From the NCBI GenBank assembly GCA_037447655.1, contig JBBHKE010000445.1:1-36955 (forward strand): a stretch of 36,955 bases of DNA. Direction: 5' to 3'. Below, piece after piece: positions 10,191 through 20,817 of the stretch. Under the pieces are notes generated by a model, which was not told the DNA's origin, ran no database searches, and was given only the letters and a program-made list of their open reading frames with translations. Positions within the stretch are counted from its first letter, which is position 1. Each line of letters opens with the position of its first letter. Source of the stretch: Zygnema cylindricum. Taxonomy: Eukaryota > Streptophyta > Zygnematophyceae > Zygnematales > Zygnemataceae. The position numbers and the translations under genes are program-made.

Positions 10191-10290
10191 CAGCGGAGCT
10201 GCTATACAGACAAAGCAGCGCAGCTGCTATACAGACAGATCAGCGCAGCGCAGCAGCAGAGCAGCGCAGCAGCGAAGTTGCAACACAGAC
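10191..10290. repeat. Imperfect GCAGCG-rich tandem repeat
   Basis: Three to four degenerate units containing GCAGCGcAGCTGCTATACAGAC. It lies between the end of B1 integrase and the B2 LTR and is not coding for any recognised domain. Confidence 0.6.
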
Positions 10291-10330
10291 AGGAGAACGC
10301 AACCACGATTATATTTGATATGGTCCGTAC

Positions 10331-10857
10331 GGACAACGCAACGTCTGATATTCTTAATGTGATTCTGTACAGGATAGAGCAACTGCGATTGATACGATTC
10401 TAGTCAACTTAGTGTGTAACTTAGTGGTAGTTTAGTGATAGCTCAATGGTAACTTAGTGATAGCTCAGTGGTAGCTTGACAGATTAGTGGTAGCTTCGTG
10501 GTTTGACGTACCTCTCAAGTACACTAGTGTTGCTAGTTCAACACAAGTATAAGACTTAGGACTCAGAACAGATTATGTATCCAGACTTCCAAGTAGTAAA
10601 ATTGGAAACAGTTTTTGGGAAACTTCTGAGTATTATATCTTGAGTGTTGTCGAGTCAATTGTGCTAAAACTTTAGGAGCTATCAGTGTTTATGCTACTCT
10701 ATACTTTGATAGAGTTTTGTGAGGTTTGGATGCTTGTGTAAGAATTGGTGAGCACTTAAGAACATCTGTTTGGTAGGATTCTTGATAGCTTCTGAGAGTG
10801 TATCATGTCTACTTCTACTACTACTGCTGCTCCTCCATCGGTGGTTGTAGAACAACA
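10331..10857 (+). repeat. B2 5' LTR (3' part)
   Basis: Second copy of the family-B LTR seen at 2051-2606, ending in the same GTAGAACAACA. A TATA-like GTATAAGACTTAG lies near 10546. The start codon context TATCATGTCTACTTC is conserved. The 5' boundary is uncertain because GCAGCG repeats and unassigned sequence precede it. Confidence 0.7.
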
Positions 10858-11642
10858 CATGGTTATATCTTATTAAAAATAAATTTGACGCATCTGCAAA
10901 ATTTGAAGAGTGGCATGTTATGGCCGAACGGCAATGTGAACGGAGATTAAAGGCGGTCCGATCCGGTAACGGCGGGGTGTTTAAGGCGTTTGATCCTTAT
11001 CGCAAGAAATGGGGGATTTGACAAGAATTCTCGGCATCATACTCACCGAAGTCGAATGGAATTGCCGAGCGGAAAAATCAAACACTTTAAGAAATGGTGC
11101 GCTTGATAATTCACGGATCGGGAAGAAAGGAGTATTTTTGGGGAGTTGCAATCCTAACGGCCAATTATATTTGCAATCCTCGACTTACCTCTATTTCGGG
11201 CAATAAAACTCCTCGTGAACTTTGGTATGGTAGAAAGCCCGCATTACTTCATTTGCGAATTTGGGGGTGTTGTGCGACGGTGTACATCGAATCGGTAAAA
11301 CGACGAGGTAAATTTTCTTCTCGTAGTTGGTCGGGAATTTTTGTGGAGTATAGCTCCAAAGGGAGTTTATACCACGTTTATGATCCGATTTGTCATGTAA
11401 TTGAAAAGAGTCGTAATGTGAATTTCCATGAGGATCTTAAAGTTGCTATTTCTCGTTCCGAAAAATTCTCTACTAATCATGATTTTCTTGAAGTGAATGA
11501 ATCTCTCTCTTTTCCTCATCTCGATGATTCGGATTCCGAAAATGAGGCGGATCCGGTTGTCAACATTAAGAGGGGGAATGCTAATTCCGAAACTCATCCG
11601 GAGTCAATTAATTTTGACGAGATCCAAAGTGAAAAATCCTGA
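10858..11642 (+). pseudogene. B2 integrase C-terminal half, joined directly to an LTR
   Basis: Immediately after the LTR end the sequence encodes TWLYLIKNKFDASAKFEEW, i.e. the integrase core after its DDYSR motif; PBS, gag, protease and integrase N-terminus are absent. Next come RSGNGGVFKAFDP (from R-S-D-N-G-G-E-F: Asp and Glu changed) and SPKSNGIAERKN (catalytic Glu motif). From 11094, in another frame, follow RELWYGRKPALLHLRIWG and SWSGIFVEYSSKGSLYHVYDP, the integrase C-terminus. A TGA near 11020 and frame changes break the ORF. Confidence 0.85.
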
Positions 11643-11888
11643 ATGTCTTCGGACACTCACCGATCTAAAAGCTCTAAATCTCCGAGTGTTTCTTTCCACG
11701 AGGAAAAGACCGAAATTGAAAAATCCGCAAACGAAAAAGAAAATGAGGTTCCATTAAAAAAGAGTCAACGTGAGACGAGGGGGAAGTAGCCGGATCGGTT
11801 ATCATTTGATCGTAATGGTGGAAATGTTGAAAACTCCAATTATTTTATCTTGGTCGCCTCGGAGGAGGCATTTATTTTGTAGCAATCA
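11643..11888 (+). other. Decayed integrase-RT linker of B2
   Basis: Lys/Glu/Ser-rich low-complexity coding remnant between integrase and RT, with several stops. This is the usual position of the variable linker in copia pol. Confidence 0.5.
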
Positions 11889-12803
11889 TTGACCGAGAAT
11901 ATGACCGGCGATCCCCAATCTTACGCCGAGGCACGTAGTTCTATGGATTGGGAGGATAAGTGGAAACCGGCGTGGGAGAGAGAATTAAAATCCATTGTCG
12001 ATAACAAAACTTTTGAGGAGGTGAGTTTACCGGAGGGGAAGAAGGCGATTGATGCCAAATGGATATTTAAAACAAAAACTGGTGCTACGGGGGAGATAAT
12101 AAAATATATGGCTAGATTGGTGTGTAAAGGCTTTCAACAAGTAGAGGGGGTTGATTATTCAAAAACTTATGCACCGGTTGTTAAATTTGATTCTTTGAGA
12201 ATGATAATTGCTATTGCGGCCGCGGGGAATAAACATATACATCAAATGGATGTAGAAACGGCATTTTTAAATGGAGAGTTAGAAGAGGAGGTGTATATGA
12301 AGGTGCCCGAGGGTGTGCCTTCGAAAGGAGGAAAAGTGTGGCGGTTGCGAAAAACCTTGTACGGATTAAAACAAGCGCCAAGGACATGGTACCTTTGTCT
12401 TCATAAGGTACTTACTAATTATGGTTTTGTTCGTACAGTTTCGGATTTCGGAGTTTACGTAGAGGGAGAGGGAAAGGACCAAATTATTTTTTCAGTGTAT
12501 GTCAATGACTTTCTAATGATTAGTGACATGTTGTCTGTTGTTAATAAGTTAAAAAAGTACCTTATTATTCATTTTAAAGTGACAGATATTGAAGAAGTAA
12601 GGTACATTTTGGGGATAGAAGTCATAAGGTCCAGCGATAATGTAATTAAATTAAGTCAAGCTCAGTTCTCTAGAGAGGTCTTGACTAGATTTGGTATGAT
12701 TGGCGCGAAATCTGTTTCGACGCCATTAGTTTCAAATGTACAGTACAAAGTTACAAAGAAGAAGAGAATGTTTCAGTACCATACCGTGAAGCGGTGTTGT
12801 TAG
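11889..12803 (+). pseudogene. B2 reverse transcriptase
   Basis: 304 open codons of copia RT. Visible: SYAEARSSMDWEDKWKPAWE, KAIDAKWIFKTKTG, YMARLVCKGFQQVEGVDYSK, YAPVVKFDSLRMIIAIAA, HQMDVETAFLNGELEEEVYM (catalytic Asp), LYGLKQAPRTW, and RYILGIEVIRS. The catalytic YVDD box reads YVND (TATGTCAATGAC), a change expected to abolish polymerase activity. The frame is lost near 12790 where the T-R-P-D segment should follow. TTG/ATG choice at the start is irrelevant because this is an internal part of a polyprotein. Confidence 0.92.
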
Positions 12804-12837
12804 TCGTTTTTGTAACGCTCCAAAAAAAAATCATTGG

Positions 12838-13368
12838 GAGGCAGTGAAACGAATACTGCACTATTTGGTTGGTAGGATCAACTTCGCTTTGGTGTATGCG
12901 TCCAAAAGGGACTCTTTGCACTGTATCGGTTATTGCGACGCAGATTGGGGTGGAGATTTTGACAATGGAAAATCCACATCAGGATACGCTTTCATTTTGG
13001 GCGGCGCGACATTATCTTGGAGTTCGCGGCTCGAACCTACGGTTGCTCTAAGTTCCACGGAATCTGAATACATGGCTCTGTGTCACACTGCAAAGGCGTC
13101 TGTGTGGATCAAGGAGATGCTTGGTGAGTTGGGAGTTGTGATTGGTTGTTTGGATATTATCACTAACAGCATGAGTTCGAATGCGCTTGTGAAAAATCCG
13201 GTCTTTCACAAGCGAACAAAACATATTCGTATCCAGTGGCACTTCGTACGAGACTTGGTCGTTGCGAAGGAAATCGAATTTTCATACGTGTCGACATTGG
13301 AGGAGGCCGCAAATATGTTAACAAAGGCGACCGACTATGATATCCTGTTACGTGGTAGACCTAAATAA
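12838..13368 (+). pseudogene. B2 RNase H
   Basis: KRILHYLVGRINFALVYASK, GYCDADWGGDFDNGKSTSGY (first Asp), LSSTESEYMALCHTAKASVW (catalytic Glu), and KNPVFHKRTKHIRIQWHFVR are well conserved. The third catalytic Asp (C-D-N motif) is replaced: ITNSMSSNAL. EEAANMLTKA gives the C-terminal block. The ORF runs to TAA at 13366 and is followed directly by the polypurine tract. Confidence 0.92.
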
Positions 13369-13399
13369 GGATTATTTTCAGTTTAAGAGGGGGTTTCAC

Positions 13400-13413
13400 A
13401 AAGAGAGGGGGAT
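13400..13413 (+). other. Polypurine tract of B2
   Basis: AAAGAGAGGGGGAT directly precedes TGTTAGGTTC, the start of the 3' LTR; a second purine run, AAGAGGGGG, lies just upstream. Confidence 0.8.
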
Positions 13414-13827
13414 TGTTAGGTTCTTTGTGAAACGACGTCTCAATTTTGTTAAGCGTCGTAATATACTTCCATGTAGTTACATGTGGCGTGGTGTGATTGG
13501 TTTAGTTAAATATAGTTTGGTGTAGTTTCGCGTGCGTAGTACTTTAGTTTTGTACGACAACATATTTGTTTCGTACAGTACCGCATACTCTATGTAGTTT
13601 CGGTAGTACTATGTTTTGATTGGTTCGCGTGTGTACTTTTGTAGATCGTACGATTGTGTAGTACTTGTTAGTTTCGCGAGAAGGTATTTAGGACTTAGTC
13701 GTTTGGGGGAAATTTTATCTTTTGTAAGAGGAAAACTTCCGGTGAAATATATTTGTCTTTTGCTGGAGTGTCTTCTTCTTGCTATCTCTTGCTTCCGCAT
13801 TATATCATGTCTTTCTTCTATCCTTGT
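13414..13827 (+). repeat. Start of the B2 3' LTR
   Basis: Begins TGTTAGGTTCTTTGTG after the polypurine tract. It has repeated GTAC/TAGTTTCG motifs and a TATA-like GGTATTTAGGACTTAG at about 13684. It shows no convincing match to the family-B 5' LTR copies (2051-2606, 10331-10857). Those are 3' LTR parts, so the overlap may simply be missing, or the element may be recombinant. Family-C sequence starts at about 13828. Confidence 0.65.
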
Positions 13828-14571
13828 GTGATTCGATCCTTACACGTCGGACCCGGTTTTCAAGTGTCCTTATGTGTAAGAACGAAATCGTAACTTACGT
13901 TTGTGACGAATTGATGATTGTATAAGTCGACAATACCTATGACCGTTGTCACTGTCTACAATCTATGTTGTCGCACGTTATTTTTTGGTACTGCTTGTGA
14001 CGTTGCATGTCTTACCATGACATTGTAGATGTACCACCTTCCAGCTTGTGCAGTTTCACGGATAAAGAAGATGTGATTTGCCTTCGCGTCTCTTGTCTGG
14101 TCGACGTGAAATGGCATCGAAATTTCGAGACCCTTGCAAAAAAAAATTCGTACTGAACAAAAATGGACAAAACCAAACAAATTGTGTACTTTTCTTCGTC
14201 GTATTGAAAACAAACAGACAAAACATAGCGAGTTTTGTACTTTTCTTTGTCTTAGAAATCGTATGAAATTTTTTGAAAATTACGGCACGTGCGAATGTAT
14301 GTTACTTTTTGTTTATCGAAAATACCTAGTTTTAAAACACATCGCACATGTGTTTTAAACATAAGGTTGAAGATGACGTCTTTTGTCATGGAAGTGGGTC
14401 GAAAAACACACGACGACAAATTTTCGTACATCCTAAATTCGACGATGATGCAAATTGCACTCTACAAATTTGCGATTTTTTCGTACGGTTGAAACTTAGG
14501 CCGTACGGCGCTAAGTTTTACAGGAAAACGACAAGAAAAAAACCCTTATTTATGCATATGGGGACATACCC
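13828..14571 (+). mobile_element. C1: Harbinger/Tourist-like non-coding element, left end missing
   Basis: Homologous to C2 throughout: CGGACCCGG near the left, AAAATTCGTACTGAAC, CTAAATTCGACGATGATG, then CTAAGTTTTACAGGAAAAC. The right end GGGGACATACCC followed by TTA corresponds to the C2 terminal repeat and its TTA target site. The left terminal repeat is absent, and similarity begins at GATCC beside the B2 LTR. No transposase is encoded. C1 and C2 are strongly diverged, so this copy is old. Confidence 0.7.
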
Positions 14572-14574
14572 TTA

Positions 14575-15194
14575 ATCTTTAAAATCTATACGTTAGTACT
14601 TTACCACTGTACGATTTGGAAAGCTATATGTTTTAAACGCAAAGTCCTTCCAACTAAAGTCAATGGATGGCAAAAGGAGCGTCTGAGGATATCTTTCGAG
14701 ATTTTTTCGTCGATTTCGATGAATTTGATTCCGCCCTGTCCAAAGGCACATAGCCTATGGCACATAGCGCTGTTGAACCTTGATTTCTCACGTCCATCGT
14801 GGATCGTATTTGACTTTTCCGAGTGTAACACTCGTACACGTCGAGTGTGTGGCTACAGTACTGTACTGAATCTTGCAACTTTTTGTCTCCGCATGGGTGC
14901 CAAAGGCGTCTACGTCGACCGTATTTTGCGCTCGATCGTATGTTTAAGGTTTGTTTTATCTGTTTTTGTTATTTTTATTAAAAAAACAACCCTAAACACA
15001 AAACCCTATTTCCTATACCCGATCCCAAGAGGTGTCGAAGGTCTGCACAAGGTGCACAAGGTCCCACACTTGTATAAGGGCTTGTTCGATACCCATACTG
15101 TACTGTAGTGTCCTTCTTGAGAACACTTGAGGACACTAGCCACTCTAATGAGCATTTTCCTCAAAAACACAAAATCAGACAGTAAAATTTGTCA
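14575..15194. other. Unassigned sequence
   Basis: No protein motif, terminal repeat or match to another part of the window was recognised. Short open frames here show no family signature. Confidence 0.4.
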
Positions 15195-15202
15195 CCCAAA
15201 AG
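15195..15202 (+). repeat. Target site duplication of E1, left copy (CCCAAAAG)
   Basis: The same eight bases follow the element at 16195-16202. Confidence 0.88.
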
Positions 15203-16194
15203 CATAGATGTCTCATGCGCATAAAACGCATGCATGAAACGCCCAAAAAACAACGAATATGCGCATGAAACAAAATTCAAAACTTTATAAAATGTGTTAA
15301 CCAACTTTGACTTTATAATTAAATAAAAAACATAAAATGATCTAATAAAAAATACTACTATAACTCAATTTAACTTATTTTTGTTTTACGTTCATTCGTA
15401 TACTTTTAAATAGCGTTGTCTACTCTAACTTCGATTGCTTTTAAAAAGTGGAATGTACGAATTGTGTCAATTCGTATTAAAACTATTCATCATTTTGTTC
15501 AAACGTACCAAATAAGTGTCGAGTAACGACGTCGACAAGGGAAAGTGAGTGCATCGCCATGGAAAAGCGTTATCAGATTTGATTCCAAGTCATAAAGACG
15601 AAAGAAAGCCACAACAACCTGTTTGCCCAGGTTCAAGTGTCGAATACGTGAACACAGACTATAGGTTTTGTTTAATTAGCGCTAATTGCTCCAAATTTGA
15701 AGTTTTGAATATTTAAAAAAGAAGTGTAAAAAACAAATCGGTTATCACAAACACTACTCATTATTTTGTAAAGACGTACAAAATAAGCGTCGGATAAAGG
15801 CGTCGAAACGGGAAATTGAGTGCGTCGCCATGAAAAAGATGACTCGTATTTAAATCCCAGTCATAAAGACAAAAACATGTTCTCACACGTTCAAGCGTCG
15901 AACATGTGAACAAGAGTATTGCGGCTACATCCAAATTAGTGTTAGGTGTGTATAAATTACTGTAAAGTTAGTTTTTGACTTTTTGGTGGCGTTAGGCCCT
16001 GAACCTAAAATAGAGTTAAGCTTTAATAACGATTCACGGTGTACATTCAACCTTTTATTTAAATATTTCCGTACGTTATTATCGTACATTTAGTTCGTAC
16101 GAAAAGTATACGCGTTTTATGAAAAGTTTGAAATCTATAAAAAATAACGAAATTTGGTAAAAATGTCAAAATCCCTACGAATGAGACATCTATG
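15203..16194 (+). mobile_element. E1: 992-bp hAT-like non-autonomous element
   Basis: Terminal inverted repeats CATAGATGTCTCAT at 15203 and ATGAGACATCTATG ending at 16194, with a perfect 8-bp duplication CCCAAAAG outside. An 8-bp duplication fits the hAT superfamily; the termini fit the hAT consensus only partly, so the superfamily is inferred. No transposase is encoded. Two diverged direct repeats fill the interior (about 15450-15700 and 15745-15960). They share TCATAAAGAC and GAGTGC(A/G)TCGCCATG(G/A)AAAA, and a relative is present in E2. Confidence 0.8.
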
Positions 16195-16202
16195 CCCAAA
16201 AG

Positions 16203-16855
16203 GTTGGAGAATTTTGCCGAATCTACATTTAACATGTTTTATACAAAATGAAAAAACACTACAACGTGATACGAAAATGTCTGGTTTTTACGAAACAACC
16301 TCACATTTCGCATGAGGTTCACCCGTAGTCGTGCAATGACGAAGAAAATTCATTACGTCATTCCTACTTTTGAGATCTGTAAATTGAGCCATCATAACTT
16401 TGACCGTTCGACTCTCACCAGATTTGAATCGGACGGCCATTAATCGCGTTATCCCACATTGTTTCACATTTTGAGTTTTGACCAATAAGCCGTGTTGTAT
16501 AAAAACGTTTATACCCTCCATCGTTTAACGTTCAAACCGTGTTTTAATGTTTTAACCTTTACGTCAAGCTAAAACGTTTTATCAACTTCCGATGTTTAAA
16601 CTATACACAAGTTTAAACTGTTCGTACGTGTACACGTAACTAGCGTGGAGATGCACAAAACCACATGTACTTTATAAGTTCAATTTTGCCCCGCATGTAC
16701 GATTATACGGACAAAACTACATGTATTTCCTGAAATTTTTTAATCAAGAATTTTTATTTTTTTTAGGGAATTGATCATGGTTGTGACTGTTTTGGTTGCG
16801 CACAGTCACTTACGTCATTTTGTCAAAAATTGTATGTTTGAAGTACACATTGGTA
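16203..16855. other. Unassigned sequence
   Basis: No recognised gene. A 78-codon frame (16288-16521, minus) has no family signature. A small hairpin, GTGACTGT/ACAGTCAC, lies at about 16786-16813. Confidence 0.4.
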
Positions 16856-18373
16856 CAAGTAAAGTATCGTTAAGTCTAAATTTGATGGTCAATCGGTTGA
16901 ACAGCTTTGACTTTCAAAATATTGTTTCAACCGCTTAAAATTTTTCCGCGCTTGCGAACGTCGACCGTCATAAAAAAATCAACATTTCACACAGCCGACC
17001 AAGGTTTACGGTAACAAAACTACGGCAACCACATGTAAATATAATTGTTGCACACAATCACTTTCTGTCTTTACGTGAGCTCCACGGTGAGAGCACATGT
17101 TGGATTTTAACTTAGGGTGCGTCTCCATGTACTTGTAACTTAGAGAATTTACTTTGTTTTTTAACGCAGATCCAGCGGACCCGGATTTCGGGTGTCCCTA
17201 TGTGTACAAAACCAAGTTGTCACTTAAAAGCGTGACGATTGTATATGTCAACAATGCCTGTGATGGCTGTCAACAGAGTACAATTTGTGATGGCGCACCA
17301 AATTGTAAAAAATTGCGAAGCTGCATGAGAGAGGGGGCGTGTGCGACTTGATGGGGCGCCCTCAGAGATTTCTCACAATTTCGTCAAATGGCATTGGAAT
17401 TTTCAGACCCCTGGAATGGAAAAATTCGTACTGAACGAAATGCGACAAAACAAAACAAATTCTGTACTTTGATGGAAGCAAACGGACAAAAAATAACAAA
17501 TACTGTACCTTTTGCCGTTGCTTGAATTCGTTTGAAATTTGTGTAAAATTATTTACACATGCGAATATGTGTTCCAATTTGTTTTTCGAATATACTTTGT
17601 TTTAAAACACATATTCCCTATGTTTTAAAGAAAAGTTTGAAGATGACAATTTTTGGCGTGGCCGTGGGTCGAAGAACACAAGACAAAAGCATAGTACATC
17701 TTAAATTCGATGATGACGCAAAAATTACTTTTCATTTCTTCTATTTTTTTGTACGATTGAAACTTACGCGGTACGGCTCTAAGTTTTACAAGAAAACAAC
17801 CCTAAAAAGCCCTAACTCTGGCACATGGAGACGCACCCTTAGCCGCAAAATTGAAATGTAATCCCGAATCGTACATTGAACTTAGACGCAAATTGAAAAA
17901 CGACACTATCCGAAACCTTTCAAATTTAAAGTATTACAAGTTTTGTACGGATGAATAAAATCGCACGAAATGAATTAAACTGTCCACCGTTAAAAGTTTA
18001 AAACGGACTAGCGTAAAAATATCAAGGACACTAAATAAAAATAATGTGATTCGTCACGCGCGACCAAAGCAGGCCACACTATTTAGGATTCGTGATGCCA
18101 TTTCAATTTTGCGGCTAAGTTAAAATCCAACATGTGCTCTCACATTGGAGCTCACGTAAAGACAAAAATTGACTTTGTGAAACACTTTTATTTACATGTG
18201 GTTGCCACAATTTTGTTACCGTAAACCTTGGCATGCCGTGTGAAATGTTGATTTTATTATGACGGTCGACGTTTGCAAGCGCGGCAAAATTTTAAGCGGT
18301 TGAAACAATATTTTGAAAGTCAAAGTTGTCCAACTGAATGATAGTCAAATTTAGACTCAACGGTATACTACTT
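16856..18373. mobile_element. G: foldback element with long inverted arms
   Basis: Left arm 16856-17114 plus 17842-17872, interrupted by C2; right arm about 18085-18373, inverted. Shared strings include AGTCTAAATTTGA, TTTGACTTTCAAAATATTG, GTTTACGGTAACAAAA, and GAGAGCACATGTTGG. Arms are about 290 bp with roughly 80-85% identity by eye. The spacer has no coding signature. Long arms suggest a MULE-like or foldback class. I found no flanking target duplication, and the outer ends may be incomplete. Confidence 0.75.
17115..17838 (+). mobile_element. C2: complete 724-bp Harbinger/Tourist-like element
   Basis: Perfect 16-bp terminal inverted repeats GGGTGCGTCTCCATGT (17115-17130) and ACATGGAGACGCACCC (17823-17838), flanked by TTA (17112-17114 and 17839-17841). 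TTA/TAA duplications and GGG-starting termini are typical of the PIF/Harbinger superfamily. Deleting C2 and one TTA restores the reading AACTTAGCCGCAAAATTG, which is exactly present in the opposite arm of G. No transposase is encoded. Confidence 0.9.
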
Positions 18374-18720
18374 CGCGCGGAGAGCAAACGGCGGCAGACG
18401 GCCGGTACAACTCGAAATGAGGAGACTCGTGGAGGCTTGAGGAGAGTAACGTCGGCCGTAGGATAACCTTGCGGAAACTCCCGCGGATGTCGGTTCGACA
18501 CATTTTGAATTGGCCTGGGAAAACGTCCCCGGGCCAGGTATACCTGTCTTAGCTGGCGGTGTATGACGTCTTGCGGGAGGACGCAAACGGATAAATATGC
18601 GCTTTCGCGGCGCGGGATGTCTAAGCGCAAGTAAAACAAAAAATAATAAAAACCAAACGCCGCGAGTAAATCAATAAATGATAAAAACAAATGCACGAAG
18701 GCGTCCCAAAAACAACATAA
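18374..18720. other. GC-rich island, function unknown
   Basis: Much richer in GC than its neighbours, with blocks such as GCGGCAGACGGCCGG, CGTCCCCGGGCCAGG, and CTTTCGCGGCGCGGG. Open frames exist on the minus strand (18292-18696) but none carries a recognisable motif. It abuts the outer end of the right arm of G. No match elsewhere in the window. Confidence 0.4.
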
Positions 18721-18770
18721 TAATAAATAAGACGTGCTCCTTATTGCCGCTACGTTACCATTACGCCTAT

Positions 18771-20400
18771 ATCGCCGATCTCCTTGATACGGTGCTACTC
18801 AAAATAGAGTTGTTAATCACTCAATTTGCCGGTGGCTGGTCGGTTCGTCTTTAGTGGCCATAAGGCTGTTTTAATTAATTATTTTTTGGTCGCCAATATA
18901 TTTTTAATGCTGCTCAATCAAATATGTTGTTATAGTTGCGGAATACTAATGCATTAATTGTAATATAGTACAAAATTTATATATAATATAACACAAATAT
19001 ATATAAAAAAACATTAGCCGTCCGATTAAATCTTGGACAAAAGGAATTTAAAACAAAAAAAAACCAAATAAACGATGAGAATAGTTAGTCGTTGATTTTA
19101 TTTTGTTTTTTAATATCACAAAACGAAAAATAGAACAAATTTTACTCCCACAATCGATGCTTATATCGTCGATCTCCTCGATACGCTGCTACTCAAAATA
19201 GAGTAGTTAATCACTCAATTTGTTGTTGCCTGGTCGGTTGGTACTTAGCGCCCATAAGGCTGTTTTAGTTAATTATTTTTTTGGTCGCCAAAATATTTTT
19301 AATGTTGCTCAATCAAATATATTGTTATAATTGCGGAATACTAATGCATTAATTGTAATATAATACAACATTTATATATAATATAACACAAATATAAAAA
19401 TAAATACATTGGCCATCCGATTAAATCTTGGACAAAAGGCATTTATAACAAAAAAAAAACCAAATAAACGATGAGAATAGTTAGTCGTTGCTTTTGTTTT
19501 GTTTTATAATATCACAAAACGAAAACTAGAACAAATTTTACTCCCACGATCGATGCTATCGATTTTGCTATCTTACAATGTTTCAAACCTATTAAGATTG
19601 ACAAACACAACGACTACATTTTTAATCGACCATAATAGAGAAACTGTATTTGGTTTGTGTTAAGTTATAGTTTGTTATACATAAACCAAAAACATTAACT
19701 AAACCTTTTTGATCTAACGCAATTGTTGATAAAAAAAATGAAATATTCGATTAAGTATTCGACAAAAGGCATTTATAAATAAAAAACCAAATAAACGATG
19801 ATAATATTTAGCCGTTGCTTTTATTTTCTCTCATAGTATCATAAAAGGAAAAATTGTAAGAATTTTACTCCCACGATAGATGTTACGATTTTTGTATCTT
19901 ACAGCGTTTCAAACCTATTAAGTTTGACAAATCTATCGACATCATTTTTTATCGACTATAATAGAGAAACTGTATTTGGTTTGTTTTACGTTATAGTTTG
20001 TTGTATATACCAAATACATTAACTAAAACTTTTTTATCTAACGTAATTGTTAATACAAAAAATGAAATATCCAATTAGATATTCGACAAAAGGCACGTAT
20101 ACCAAAAAAAAACCAAATAAGGGATGAGAGCTCTTAGTCCTTGTTTTTGTTTTGTTTTGTTTTGTAATATCAAAAAACAAAAAATATAACAAATTTTTCC
20201 CCCACGATCGATGTTATCGTTTTTCTATCTTACAATTTTTCAAGTTTATTAAGTTTGATAAACACAACGACTGCATTTTTAATCGACGATGAAATATAAA
20301 CTATATTTTTGTTTGTGTTGAGTTATATGTTATATAAACCAAAAAACATTAACTAATTTTTTTTAGCCTAACGTAATTGTTGATAAAAATAACGAAAATA
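18771..20400. repeat. AT-rich composite satellite, about four units
   Basis: Units 1 and 2 are a clean tandem duplication with a 394-bp period (18771-19164 and 19165-19560), sharing GATCTCCTCGATACG-type starts and CAATCAAATAT. Units 3 and 4 (19561-19882, 19883-20214) share only the second half, ACTCCCACGATNGATG, CAAAAGGCATTTATA, and ACCAAATAAACGATGA, plus a new block TTTCAAACCTATTAAG. A fifth partial block runs to about 20400. Spacing of the ACTCCCAC landmark is about 395, 326 and 332 bp. Non-coding. Confidence 0.82.
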
Positions 20401-20817
20401 AAATTATATACATGAAGAATTAGTGTATGTGTGTACACGATATCCAACTTAATGATGAAAACACATTGGGCAGCAAATATTAAATCATTTATTTTGTGAA
20501 TACTAATTAAAATGAATATTTTGTGAAATATAATACAAAAAACATTAACTTCGACAACATTAAAGGTTACACGTCTTTCTTTATCAAATTAAAAAAAAGT
20601 TATGCAATTTTAGGGTTTGTATTAAATAGAATAAATAAAAACAATAAAATATAAACATGTAATGGGCCGAAACTAATAAAACTATAAGCAAATTTATTAC
20701 GCGAGTTTGAATTTATAAAAAAATCAGCCTAAATAAACATTATATGTTTCTACAAAGTTTAAAAAGATTCAAAAACACATTTATAACAAGTGCCAAAAAA
20801 GTCCCACAAATTTCATT
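20401..20817. other. AT-rich stretch downstream of the Crypton-like gene
   Basis: No gene seen. It lies 3' of the minus-strand recombinase gene and could include its 3' untranslated region. Confidence 0.35.

Noticed and set aside
18292-18696. 134-codon minus-strand gene in the GC island
   Set aside because: Runs into the foldback arm of G, with no recognised domain.
18771-20400. CRISPR-like array
   Set aside because: Units are hundreds of bp, AT-rich and diverged, and the DNA is eukaryotic.
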